The notes below the pieces were generated by a model that saw only the letters and a list, made by a program, of their open reading frames with translations, was not told the DNA's origin and made no database searches. From Taklimakanibacter albus (lineage in GTDB: Bacteria > Pseudomonadota > Alphaproteobacteria > Rhizobiales > Aestuariivirgaceae): a stretch of DNA of 64,000 nt. Shown in pieces: positions 1-7,805 of the stretch. Every line of letters begins with the position of its first letter. Position 1 is the first letter of the stretch. A program made the translations under genes and the position numbers. The DNA is taken from positions 682,001-746,000 of the forward strand of contig NZ_JAENHL010000006.1 in assembly GCF_016595235.1 (NCBI RefSeq). Direction: 5' to 3'.

Positions 1-429
1 CTCCTCATCATCGAGGCGCGCTTCTACGCGGATATTTGCGATGAGCTCGCCAAGGGCGCCATCGCGGCCATCGAGAAGGCGGGCGCCACCTGGGAGCGGG
101 TCGACGTGCCGGGCGCCCTCGAGATTCCGGGCGGCATCGCTCTCGCCGCCAAGTCCAAGCGCTTCGACGGTTTCGTGGCCCTGGGCTGCGTGCTGCGCGG
201 CGAGACGACACATTATGAAATCGTCTCCGGTGAATCGGCTCGCGGCATCATGGATCTCACCATGACAGGGCTCATCATTGGCAATGGCATCCTCACCTGC
301 GAGAACGAAATTCAGGCCTGGGCACGCGCCCGGGTGACCGAGATGGACAAGGGAGGAGGGGCCGCCGATACGGCGCTCGCCATGATCCGCTTCGCCCGGT
401 CCATCAAGAAGAGGCAGCGTAAATCTTGA
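1..429 (+). CDS. ribH: 6,7-dimethyl-8-ribityllumazine synthase, 5' end cut by window edge
   Basis: This enzyme condenses 5-amino-6-ribitylaminouracil with 3,4-dihydroxy-2-butanone 4-phosphate to give the lumazine precursor of riboflavin, in the cytoplasm. The frame is open from base 1, so the start lies upstream. The visible 142 residues carry family signatures: VPGALEIPG, then the [12 protein letters not shown] substrate-binding stretch with its conserved histidine, and a GNGILTCEN segment that corresponds to the GVLTTEN region of the family. The stop codon at 427-429 overlaps the TTG start of nusB, the usual ribH-nusB coupling in alphaproteobacteria. Confidence 0.97.
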   Translation, partial: LLIIEARFYADICDELAKGAIAAIEKAGATWERVDVPGALEIPGGIALAAKSKRFDGFVALGCVLRGETTHYEIVSGESARGIMDLTMTGLIIGNGILTCENEIQAWARARVTEMDKGGGAADTALAMIRFARSIKKRQRKS

Positions 430-893
430 CGACTCCCCGCCGCCAACCGCCAGTGGCGCGCTCCGCAGCGCGCCTGGGCGCCGTTCAGGCACTCTATCAG
501 ATGGATCTCGCCGGCACCGATGTCGGCGAAGTTCTGGCCCAGTTCTCCGCCCGTGCCACGGGCGATGCGTTCGAGGAGGGCCAGTGCGGCCCGGCCGATT
601 TCCCGTTCCTCAAGGAGATCGTCGACGGTGTCGTGCGTGAGCAGCTCACCATCGATCCCGTTCTCAACCGGCTTCTCGATACCGGCTGGCCTCTGGCGCG
701 GCTCGACGCCACCTTGCGCGCCATCCTGCGCGCGGCGGCTTATGAGGTCATGTTCATGGAGAACGTGCCGGCCCGCGTCGCCATCACCGAATATCTCGAT
801 GTCGCGCACGCCTTCTTCCATGAGCAGGAGCCGAAGCTGCTCAATGGCGTGCTGAACACGCTGGCCCGCCAGCGCCGGCCGGACGAGTTCTAG
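426..893 (+). CDS. nusB: Transcription antitermination factor NusB
   Basis: NusB binds boxA RNA together with S10 (NusE) and supports antitermination of rRNA operons. The 155-residue product has the usual length, and its sequence begins with the typical basic segment followed by [17 protein letters not shown], the first helix of the NusB fold; the C-terminal half holds [27 protein letters not shown] split over the conserved helices. TTG at 426 is chosen because it overlaps the ribH stop codon and no better start follows; translation is probably coupled to ribH. The usual downstream thiL gene is not present. Confidence 0.95.
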   Translation: MTTPRRQPPVARSAARLGAVQALYQMDLAGTDVGEVLAQFSARATGDAFEEGQCGPADFPFLKEIVDGVVREQLTIDPVLNRLLDTGWPLARLDATLRAILRAAAYEVMFMENVPARVAITEYLDVAHAFFHEQEPKLLNGVLNTLARQRRPDEF

Positions 894-919
894 CTTTTCT
901 CCGATTCGTGCATCGCTTT

Positions 920-958
920 CGCCTTGACTCATTTCGCGTCAAGGCGCACGACCACTTT
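920..958 (+). terminator. Hairpin after nusB, probable terminator
   Basis: A perfect 9-bp stem (CGCCTTGAC at 920-928 pairing with GTCAAGGCG at 938-946) encloses a 9-base loop and is followed by CACGACCACTTTT. The T-run is short, so termination may be weak or Rho-assisted. It lies 27 bases after the nusB stop and separates ribH-nusB from the corA leader. Confidence 0.55.
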
Positions 959-1021
959 TGCGTCGGCGCCTGTGCGCCGCACGCCTCAACGCAAATAGGA
1001 ACAATGGACAATCACCCTAGA

Positions 1022-1278
1022 TGCGGCCGGTCTCGCGGACCGGTCCAGATAGCAAATGAATTGGTTACCGGCATCTCGGCCGGGCCAGCGGTGATGGGCT
1101 AACAGCCCGGTCCGCTTGCCTCCCGGGCCGTCGGCACACCGGGAAAGGCAAGCCCATGAGTAGCACGATCAGTTTCTGATTTGGCGCGTCCGCGCCCGCT
1201 TCCGCGGGTCCGATCGCGTTCATCCGTCATGCGAGCCGCATGGCGGGCGCTCATCTATGAAATCCATGGAGACCACCG
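1022..1278 (+). promoter_or_regulatory. Highly structured leader with a 7-codon mini-ORF upstream of the corA unit
   Basis: This gene-free stretch folds on paper into at least five hairpins: 1027-1043 (CCGGTC/GACCGG), 1096-1108 (GGGCT/AGCCC with a 3-base loop), 1115-1152 (CTTGCC+TCCCGG pairing with CCGGGA+GGCAAG), 1195-1208 (CCCGC/GCGGG, loop TTCC) and 1228-1242 (CATGCG/CGCATG, loop AGC). A mini-ORF encoding MSSTISF occupies 1156-1179, and its likely ribosome-binding site (GGGAAAGG, 1141-1148) sits in the 3' arm of the third hairpin. The arrangement resembles leader-peptide or riboswitch control of magnesium transporter genes, but it matches no class I can name, and no ligand is implied by sequence alone. 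Confidence 0.45.
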
Positions 1279-1482
1279 ATGACCAGACCCATGAAGAGGA
1301 AGGCGTCGAATCTCGAACGCGAAGTGATCAACGCCGTGATGATCCTCTACGCGCTCATCTGCATCGCCATGCTGGCGATTCACTATCTGCAGCCGGTCGG
1401 CCAGGGGACCGAGACGTCCTCGACCTCACCGGCGCATGAGACCCTGCGCGCCGGCGCAGCCAAGCCCGCTCAAACCCAGTGA
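1279..1482 (+). CDS. Small single-span membrane protein upstream of corA
   Basis: This 67-residue protein of unknown function has a basic N-terminus (MTRPMKRKASNLER), one hydrophobic segment at about residues 18-36 (VMILYALICIAMLAIHYL) and a Ser/Thr/Ala-rich tail, so it should be an inner-membrane protein. The ATG at 1279 follows GGAG at 1267-1270 with normal spacing. The stop lies 15 bases before the corA ATG, so the two genes are probably co-transcribed and this protein may modulate or assist CorA; that is inferred from position only. An overlapping frame from 1257 lacks such support. Confidence 0.6.
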   Translation: MTRPMKRKASNLEREVINAVMILYALICIAMLAIHYLQPVGQGTETSSTSPAHETLRAGAAKPAQTQ

Positions 1483-1497
1483 TCCGGAGACAGAACA

Positions 1498-2433
1498 ATG
1501 AACAACAACATCATCACCACGCTGTCGCCCGCCGCCACGCTGGAGGATATCTGGATCCGCGTCGACGCCGAGAACAAGGCCGAAGTCGCGCGCATCGCCG
1601 CGAAATACAAGGTCGAGTTCCCGGCGAGTTCCGAAGGTGTGTTCGAGGACCATGATTCGGTCTGCCTCAACATCACCCACATGATGCCGGAGGCGCAGGA
1701 TTTCCGCCGCGAGACGATCGTCATCGCCTTCAGCGACAAGGTTGTCGTGACGCTCGAGCCGAAGGGCCATTTCGCGCCCTTCGACAAGGCGCTGGCGCGC
1801 TTCAAGCGCCATCCGGGCCTGGTCCAGTCGTCCTACTCGATCATGCGCACCCTGCTGCAGGCGATGAACGATGCCGCAGCGGAAACGATCGACATGATCA
1901 GCCAGGCGCTCGAAACGATGAATGACCAGATCGGGGTGATCACCAGCGGCCTCGATTCGTCGGGCCGCGAGATCGGCGTCAGCGACATCAACGACACGAT
2001 GATCGAGCTCAACGAGAAGGAAGAGCTCATCTCGCGCTGTCTCGAATGCCAACTCTCGCTCGCCCGCGCCGCGCGCTATCTGCGCATGGAGATCAACGGC
2101 AGCGATCATGAGCTCAAGAACATGGTCGAGACGCTCCTGTCCGACATGGACGGGGTCAAGCAGCATGCGAGCTTTGAGCACGAGAAAGTGCGCTATCTGC
2201 AACAGTCGGTGATGACCTCGCTGAACGTCAAGCAGAACCAGATCGTCAAGGTGTTCACCATCATCACCGCGGTGTTCCTGCCGCCGACGCTGGTCGCCAC
2301 CTTCTACGGCATGAACTTCGCCGTCATGCCTGAATTGACCTGGAAGCATGGCTTCACCGCGACCATCATCCAGACGCTGCTCGCCGCCCTTCTGCCCTTG
2401 CTGTATATCAAGAAGAAGGGCTGGTTGCGCTGA
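1498..2433 (+). CDS. corA: CorA-family divalent cation transporter
   Basis: This inner-membrane channel-like transporter takes up Mg2+, possibly also Co2+ or Ni2+. The 311-residue protein has the long cytoplasmic N-terminal domain with acidic and helical content, followed by the long stalk helix (about residues 160-245) and two C-terminal transmembrane segments. The hallmark YGMNF sits at the end of TM1 (about 264-268) and is followed by a MPEL-type periplasmic loop; the protein ends with the basic KKKGWLR. CCGGAGA precedes the ATG. It lies downstream of a small membrane protein gene and a structured leader, which suggests cation-dependent control. Confidence 0.93.
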   Translation: MNNNIITTLSPAATLEDIWIRVDAENKAEVARIAAKYKVEFPASSEGVFEDHDSVCLNITHMMPEAQDFRRETIVIAFSDKVVVTLEPKGHFAPFDKALARFKRHPGLVQSSYSIMRTLLQAMNDAAAETIDMISQALETMNDQIGVITSGLDSSGREIGVSDINDTMIELNEKEELISRCLECQLSLARAARYLRMEINGSDHELKNMVETLLSDMDGVKQHASFEHEKVRYLQQSVMTSLNVKQNQIVKVFTIITAVFLPPTLVATFYGMNFAVMPELTWKHGFTATIIQTLLAALLPLLYIKKKGWLR

Positions 2434-2468
2434 CGCATGGCCAGCACGCCCGGGGGACCCAGAAGGCC

Positions 2469-3686
2469 ATGAGCACTGCCGAAATCACCGCCCAGTTCGA
2501 TGATCTGCGCGCCAGGCGCAACGCCATCGTGCTGGCGATCGGCCAGGCGCTCTATGGCTCGGCCACGGTGATCATGTTCACCACCGCGGGCCTCATCGGT
2601 GTGCAAATCGCTCCGTCCAAGGCCTGGGCCACGCTGCCGATCTCGGCCTTCGTCATCGGCACCGCGGTTTCGACGATCCCGGCCGCCATGCTGATGCGCG
2701 CCATCGGCCGGCGGCCGGGCTTCATGCTCGGCGCCTTCGCCGGGACCATAGGCGCGCTGATCGGCGTCTATGCCATCTACACCCGTGATTTTCAGCTCTT
2801 CATCCTGGCGACGGTGCTGCAGGGCGTCTATCAGGCCTTCGCCCAGCATTCGCGCTTCGCCGCCGCCGATATGGCGAGCCCGGCTTTCCGCCCCAAGGCG
2901 ATCTCCTGGGTGATGACCGGCGGCGTGGCCGCGGGTCTTCTCGGCACGTCGCTGGTGATGTTCACCACCGATCTATTGGCGCCGGTCACCTTCGCCGGCT
3001 GTTACGCCGCGATGGCGGTGATCTGTACGCTGGCGATCGGCGTCCTCGCCTTCGTCGATATTCCGCGCAAGGAGGAAACCGTCTCGGCGGGCGACACGCG
3101 TCCGCTTGCCGAAATAGTGAAACAGCCGCGCCTCATCGTGGCGGTGATCGCGGCGACGCTGAGCTACGGCATGATGAATCTGGTGATGACGGCCGCGCCC
3201 ATCGCCATGATCGACTGCGGCTTCACCACCACCACGGCGGCCTGGGCGATCCAGTGGCATGTGATGGCGATGTTCGTGCCGAGCTTTTTCACCGGCCAGA
3301 TCATCGCCCGCGTCGGCGCCGAGCGGGTCTGCGCCGCGGGCCTGCTGCTTCTCGCGGCGGCGGCAACCGCCGGGCTGCTCGGCATCAGTTTCGGTCATTT
3401 CGCCGTGAACCTCATCCTGCTCGGGCTCGGCTGGAACTTCGGCTTCATCGGCGGCACCACGCTGCTCACCGAATGCTATCGCCCTGCCGAGCGCGAGCGT
3501 GTGCAGGGGCTCAACGACTTTGCCGTCTTCGGCACGGTCGCGATCGCCTCGCTCACCTCGGGCAAGCTGCTCGACTGGTTCGGCTGGGCGAGCGTCAACA
3601 TCGCCGTCTATCCGACGGTGGTGGTGGCGCTCAGCCTGATCCTGTGGATCATGCTGAAACGCCGCCGTAGAGCCGTTGCGAATTAG
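2469..3686 (+). CDS. MFS transporter
   Basis: The 405-residue protein has about twelve hydrophobic segments with the major facilitator layout: a cytoplasmic loop after TM2 carrying MRAIGRRPGF, a central cytoplasmic loop (about residues 200-220, DIPRKEETVSAGDTRP), and the second half with RVGAERVCAAG, the repeat of the loop 2-3 motif. The ending LKRRRRAVAN is cytoplasmic and basic. It follows corA by 35 bases and could share its transcript. Substrate cannot be told from sequence. Its 3' end overlaps the convergent gene by 3 bases. Confidence 0.88.
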   Translation: MSTAEITAQFDDLRARRNAIVLAIGQALYGSATVIMFTTAGLIGVQIAPSKAWATLPISAFVIGTAVSTIPAAMLMRAIGRRPGFMLGAFAGTIGALIGVYAIYTRDFQLFILATVLQGVYQAFAQHSRFAAADMASPAFRPKAISWVMTGGVAAGLLGTSLVMFTTDLLAPVTFAGCYAAMAVICTLAIGVLAFVDIPRKEETVSAGDTRPLAEIVKQPRLIVAVIAATLSYGMMNLVMTAAPIAMIDCGFTTTTAAWAIQWHVMAMFVPSFFTGQIIARVGAERVCAAGLLLLAAAATAGLLGISFGHFAVNLILLGLGWNFGFIGGTTLLTECYRPAERERVQGLNDFAVFGTVAIASLTSGKLLDWFGWASVNIAVYPTVVVALSLILWIMLKRRRRAVAN

Positions 3687-4279
3687 GGCTGCGGGGTTAC
3701 CGTTGGCGCCGGGAAGCCTGCCAGCTCGTTGACCGTTTTTGTGCGCCAATCTTTCAGCGCGGTGACGAAGGCCTTGGCGTCGTCGCCATAGGCGCGCCGG
3801 CTGATGGCATAAAGCACGACGCCCGGCTTGGCGCCCTTATGCGGCGCATAGCGGTAGCCGTTCCATTCGACGATCAGCTTGCCGTCCGGGCCTGCCGCGC
3901 TGATCAGGAAATCGAGGATGACGTCGCCTGTCGCCTCATTGACGATCGCATCATAGAAGACGAGGGGATCGGTGGCCTTGCGCTGGTTGAGGCTCGCGAT
4001 CTGCGCCCCCGCCGCATCCTTGGGCGCGAGGCCCGAAGTGACCGCCTCCAGGATGAACATATGCGTGTAGCTTTGGACCGACTGCCCAGCCGGGAGGTAT
4101 TCCTGCTTGTAGTAGTCGGCGGACGGATGCGAGGTCCAGACGAGCCCATAGTCCTGGCCCTCGAAGGAGATGGGGCCCGGCACGCCGAGCCTTTCGGTCT
4201 TGTCGTCGGCCTGGGCCCAGGCCGGGGCGGCGCACAGGATGAGGATGGTTAAGACGCGCAGCAGTGGGCGGATGATCAT
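3683..4279 (-). CDS. Secreted protein of unknown function
   Basis: The 198-residue product starts with a clear Sec signal (MIIRPLLRVLTILILCAAPAWAQA, cleavage after AWA). The mature part contains a region reading LVWTSHPSADYYKQEYLPAGQ and a later EWNGYRYAP segment; I do not recognise a named family. The start at 4279 is chosen over longer in-frame options because the signal peptide begins there and GGAGG stands 4 bases before it. It converges with the MFS gene and diverges from the VanW-fusion gene. Confidence 0.75.
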   Translation of the reverse strand: MIIRPLLRVLTILILCAAPAWAQADDKTERLGVPGPISFEGQDYGLVWTSHPSADYYKQEYLPAGQSVQSYTHMFILEAVTSGLAPKDAAGAQIASLNQRKATDPLVFYDAIVNEATGDVILDFLISAAGPDGKLIVEWNGYRYAPHKGAKPGVVLYAISRRAYGDDAKAFVTALKDWRTKTVNELAGFPAPTVTPQP

Positions 4280-4465
4280 GGAGCCTCCGGTTTGCAAGGA
4301 AGAGGCTTCTCGCATGGCCTGGTGGCAATTGAAAGACGATTGACCCGAGGGACCCGGCCCAACTCGTCCTGGTACGGAGGAGTGGTGCCGCAAGAAGACC
4401 ACGATCCCGTCGAAATGAAGTTCACTTCGCTGTTCATGCTCCATTCAGTTTGGTGGGAGCAGTTT

Positions 4466-6229
4466 GTGCGTGAAACGAACGGGACGCGCGACATGACGCA
4501 TCGTGCCTTGAGCCAGGTTCCGAGTTTCTGGGACATGGCTCTTTTCGAAGCGAAGGCGACGGCTTTTCGCCTCAAGCGTAAGACGCAGGAAACTCTGAGC
4601 CGCAAGGCCGTGTGCCGGCATGGCCAAGGCAAGGCCCTCACTTCGGCCCCCATTCTGGCCCGTATTTCTTCCCCGCTCTGGCACCATCTGCAGGGAAGCC
4701 AGGATCGGGCGCTCACCCTCGGCAAGATCCATAATCTGCGCCGCGCCATCCGCCATCTCGACGGTGTCGAGGTTCCGGCCGGCAGTCTGTTCAGCTTCTG
4801 GCGCCAGGTCGGGCGCACCACCAGGCGCCGCGGCTTCGTCGAAGGCCGCGAATTGCGCGAGGGCTGTCTCATCGCCAATGTCGGCGGCGGCCTGTGCCAG
4901 CTTTCGAACGCGCTTTACGAGGCGGCCCTCGATGCCGGCCTCGAAATCGTCGAACGCCACGCCCATAGCCGCGTGGTGCCGGGCTCGCGCGCGTCGCTCG
5001 GGCGCGACGCCACCGTCTTCTGGAATTATGTCGACCTGCGCTTCCGCGCGGCCCGGCCGTTCCGCATCGAGGCGACCTTGCGGCGCGACTCGCTCGAGAT
5101 CGTCCTGCGTGGGCCGGGTGGCCTCGTCACCCGCAAGGATGGCGATCTGAGCGTAGATGAGGAGCGCCTCGGCGCCAATGACTGCACGAGCTGCGGGGAG
5201 ACGGAGTGTCGCCGCCATGATCCCGAGCGGCCATTCCTGCCGAACGACATTGGCTCGACGGCCTGGCTCGTCGATGCCTGCTGGCCGGAATTTTCGATCC
5301 TGTTCTCGGCTATCGCGCGCACCGAGGATGCGCTGTTACTGCCACAGCGCCTGCGCGAGACGCCGCGTTATGCCTGGCCGCGCCATGTGGTGGCCGAGGA
5401 AAGCTGCGCGACCCTGGTGGCGCTGCGCCGCGCCTTGGCCTTGCGCCACGCGCCGCGGCAAGGGCGCGCCTTGCAGGACATGCTGCTGCGCTACGACGGG
5501 GCGCTGGCCTGCCATTATGCGAAGAAGCTCTCGCCCGTTCATGAGCATCTGGTGATCTCGCAGAATCTGCTGCCGCATCTGTGGCGGCTCGGCGAATTGC
5601 AGGGCCGCAGCTTCGACGTTCTGATGATCCGCCATCCGATGGCGGAACTCGAGGCCAAGCTCGATGCCGCCAAGGCGGTCTATCCGATGAGCCCGACGCT
5701 CGGCGACTTCCGCGCGCCTCAGGAAATCGTCGTGGCGGAGCGCGCCGCCCTGGCCGCCGCCCGCACCCTCTATACCCCGCATAGCGGTATCGCTGCCGGC
5801 GATCCCGCCCGCACCCAGCTCATCGACTGGCTCAAGCCCGCGCCGCGCAGCCGCATCGCGCGCGGCGGCAAGTCTGTTCTCTTCCCGGCCTCGGCTCTGG
5901 CGCGCAAGGGTGCCTATGCCTTGCGCGAGGCCGCCCAGGATCTCGATCTCGACATCGTCGTCGCCGGCAAGGCGCGCGAGGGGGAGGGCGATTTCTGGGG
6001 CAAGGTCAGGACGCATCAACTGGACGGCGCGGAGTGGCCGGAGAAGATCGCCGCCGTGATTCTGCCGGCGCTCATCGAGCACGAGCCCCGGGCGCTCCTC
6101 AAGGCGCTGGCGCACGGTCTGCCGGTCATCGCCACGCCGGAATGTGGTCTCGCCGGAACGGCGGGTGTGGCGGAGGTTCCGGTCTGTGATCCGGCCGGCT
6201 TGCGCCAGCAGCTCCTTCAGGTCCTGTAG
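4466..6229 (+). CDS. VanW-domain protein fused to a glycosyltransferase-like C-terminal half
   Basis: The 587-residue product has a VanW domain at about residues 89-207 (AGSLFSFWRQVGRT, then NVGGGLCQLSNALYEAALDAGLEI and a conserved HAHSRVVPGS), a C-x2-C-x4-C-x2-H cluster at C240, C243, C248 and H251, and a C-terminal part (about 357-587) whose end, LLKALAHGLPVIATPECGL, looks like the nucleotide-sugar site of GT-B glycosyltransferases. VanW proteins occur in glycopeptide-resistance clusters and elsewhere; their activity is not settled. GTG at 4466 is preferred for a GGGAG ribosome-binding site 7 bases upstream; ATG at 4415 or 4493 is possible. Role in envelope glycan work is inference. Confidence 0.72.
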   Translation: MRETNGTRDMTHRALSQVPSFWDMALFEAKATAFRLKRKTQETLSRKAVCRHGQGKALTSAPILARISSPLWHHLQGSQDRALTLGKIHNLRRAIRHLDGVEVPAGSLFSFWRQVGRTTRRRGFVEGRELREGCLIANVGGGLCQLSNALYEAALDAGLEIVERHAHSRVVPGSRASLGRDATVFWNYVDLRFRAARPFRIEATLRRDSLEIVLRGPGGLVTRKDGDLSVDEERLGANDCTSCGETECRRHDPERPFLPNDIGSTAWLVDACWPEFSILFSAIARTEDALLLPQRLRETPRYAWPRHVVAEESCATLVALRRALALRHAPRQGRALQDMLLRYDGALACHYAKKLSPVHEHLVISQNLLPHLWRLGELQGRSFDVLMIRHPMAELEAKLDAAKAVYPMSPTLGDFRAPQEIVVAERAALAAARTLYTPHSGIAAGDPARTQLIDWLKPAPRSRIARGGKSVLFPASALARKGAYALREAAQDLDLDIVVAGKAREGEGDFWGKVRTHQLDGAEWPEKIAAVILPALIEHEPRALLKALAHGLPVIATPECGLAGTAGVAEVPVCDPAGLRQQLLQVL

Positions 6230-6300
6230 ACCTTTTCATTTGCCGCACCGCAGCATTTCTGATCTCATCGCGCTCTCTGTCCTCTTTCAGTGAGCGCGCG

Positions 6301-6969
6301 ATGACTCAGAAGACCTGGACTGCCGTCGACAATTATGTGAGCGAGGCGCTTGTGCCCCCCGACAAGGTGCTCGACGCTGTTCTCCAGGCGAGCGCCGATA
6401 GCGGCCTGCCGGAGATCGCGGTGGCGCCCAATCAGGGCAAGCTCCTGATGCTGCTGGCGCAGTCGATCAATGCCCGCACCATTCTCGAGATCGGCACGCT
6501 CGGCGGCTACAGCACCATCTGGCTCGCCCGCGCTCTGCCGAAAGGGGGCGGCGTCGTGACCCTGGAGGCCGTGCCGCGTCATGCCGAAGTCGCAACTGCC
6601 AATTTCAAGCGCGCCCGCCTGGGCGCCATGATCGATCTCCGGCTCGGCAAGGCCATTGATCTGCTGCCCAAGCTCGCGGCCGAGAAGCGCAAGCCCTTCG
6701 ACTTCGTCTTCATCGATGCCGACAAGGAGAACATCCCGGATTATTTCAAATGGTCGCTGAAGCTCACCCGGCCGGGCAGTCTGATCGTCGTCGACAATGT
6801 CGTGCGCGGCGGCAGGGTCATCGATGCCGCGAGCAAGGACCACAGTGTCCAGGGCGTGCGCCGCTTCAATGAAATGCTGAAGAAGGAGAAGCGGGTGGAG
6901 GCCACCACGATCCAGACCGTCGGGGTGAAAGGTTATGACGGCTTCACCTTGGCTCGGGTGATGAAATAG
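6301..6969 (+). CDS. Class I O-methyltransferase (CCoAOMT/COMT-like family)
   Basis: This 222-residue cytoplasmic enzyme should transfer a methyl group from S-adenosylmethionine to a hydroxyl of a small molecule. The SAM site LEIGTLGGYSTIWLARAL lies at about residues 60-77, the acidic loop VTLEA follows, and the metal/catalytic region FVFIDADKENIPDYF is at about 139-153 with VVDNVV after it, all typical of the cation-dependent O-methyltransferase family. Length is normal. It starts 71 bases after the VanW fusion and is convergent with the LysE gene. Substrate unknown. Confidence 0.9.
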   Translation: MTQKTWTAVDNYVSEALVPPDKVLDAVLQASADSGLPEIAVAPNQGKLLMLLAQSINARTILEIGTLGGYSTIWLARALPKGGGVVTLEAVPRHAEVATANFKRARLGAMIDLRLGKAIDLLPKLAAEKRKPFDFVFIDADKENIPDYFKWSLKLTRPGSLIVVDNVVRGGRVIDAASKDHSVQGVRRFNEMLKKEKRVEATTIQTVGVKGYDGFTLARVMK

Positions 6970-7605
6970 TCAGCCGCGCTGTTCCACCGCGAGGCGCAAC
7001 CCCAGCGCCATCAGCAGGCCGCCCATGATCGTCTCGAAGGACCGCTTGATGCGCGGCCGGCCGAGAAACTGGCCGAGTCGCGCCAGCGCGACGGCATAAA
7101 GGCAGAGCCACAGGAAGGTGAGGCTCGAAAAGACGACGCCGAGCAAGGCGAGCTCGGAGAACATGCCGTGGCCGGCGCTTGCGAATTGCGGCAGGATGCT
7201 GGCGAAGAACACGGCCATCTTGGGATTGCCCAGGTCGCTGACCAGGCCTTGCCGGAAGAGGACAAGGGGAGATGGCCTGACGCCGATCATGACGGCCGTC
7301 TCGCCCGGACCGGTTGGCCGCCAGGCGCTCCACAGCATCCGCGCGCCGAGATAGACCAGATAGGCAGCGCCGAGGAGCTTCACGGCCTGGAATACCGGCT
7401 CGGACGCGAGAAGCACCGCCACGAGGCCCGCCGCCGTCGCTAGCGCCCAGATGATCTGGCCCAGCGCGACACCGGCTGCGGTGGCGATTCCGCCGTGCCG
7501 TCCACCCAGCATCACGCCGCGGATGGTCATGGTGGTGTCGGGACCGGGCGTCACGATCACCAGGACCGATATTCCGAGAAAAGCCACGAAGGAGCTGGTC
7601 AGCAT
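6970..7605 (-). CDS. LysE-family amino acid exporter
   Basis: This 211-residue inner-membrane protein has about six hydrophobic helices and the family N-terminal signature IVTPGPDTTMTIRGVMLGGR followed by GVALGQIIW; the central FRQGLVSDLGNPKMAVFFAS stretch is also characteristic. Members export amino acids or derivatives such as homoserine lactone or threonine; the substrate is not predictable here. The start at 7605 (MLTSSFVAFLGI) matches the family N-terminus; two longer starts (7650, 7701) add a non-membrane stretch without homology features. Its stop directly follows the end of the convergent methyltransferase gene. Confidence 0.88.
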   Translation of the reverse strand: MLTSSFVAFLGISVLVIVTPGPDTTMTIRGVMLGGRHGGIATAAGVALGQIIWALATAAGLVAVLLASEPVFQAVKLLGAAYLVYLGARMLWSAWRPTGPGETAVMIGVRPSPLVLFRQGLVSDLGNPKMAVFFASILPQFASAGHGMFSELALLGVVFSSLTFLWLCLYAVALARLGQFLGRPRIKRSFETIMGGLLMALGLRLAVEQRG

Positions 7606-7805
7606 GGTCACTACCCGCGCAGAAGCGATTATGGGACGCAGCCCTAGCATGGCTAACCTGCCCTTGGGATGGTTTCTTCTTGGTTGCCATGATCTCGCCA
7701 TTTTGGCATACCCGAGCCATAGGTCCGAGTTGCGGGAGGAGGGGGGAAATTCCTAACGTCCGCCTTCGGGGAGAATAAAAACATTAGGAAACAAAAGGAA
7801 TATCC

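Noticed and set aside
1022-1278. Known riboswitch class (M-box, yybP-ykoY, cobalamin) before corA
   Set aside because: I looked for the conserved cores of these classes and could not find them; only generic hairpins and a mini-ORF are visible.
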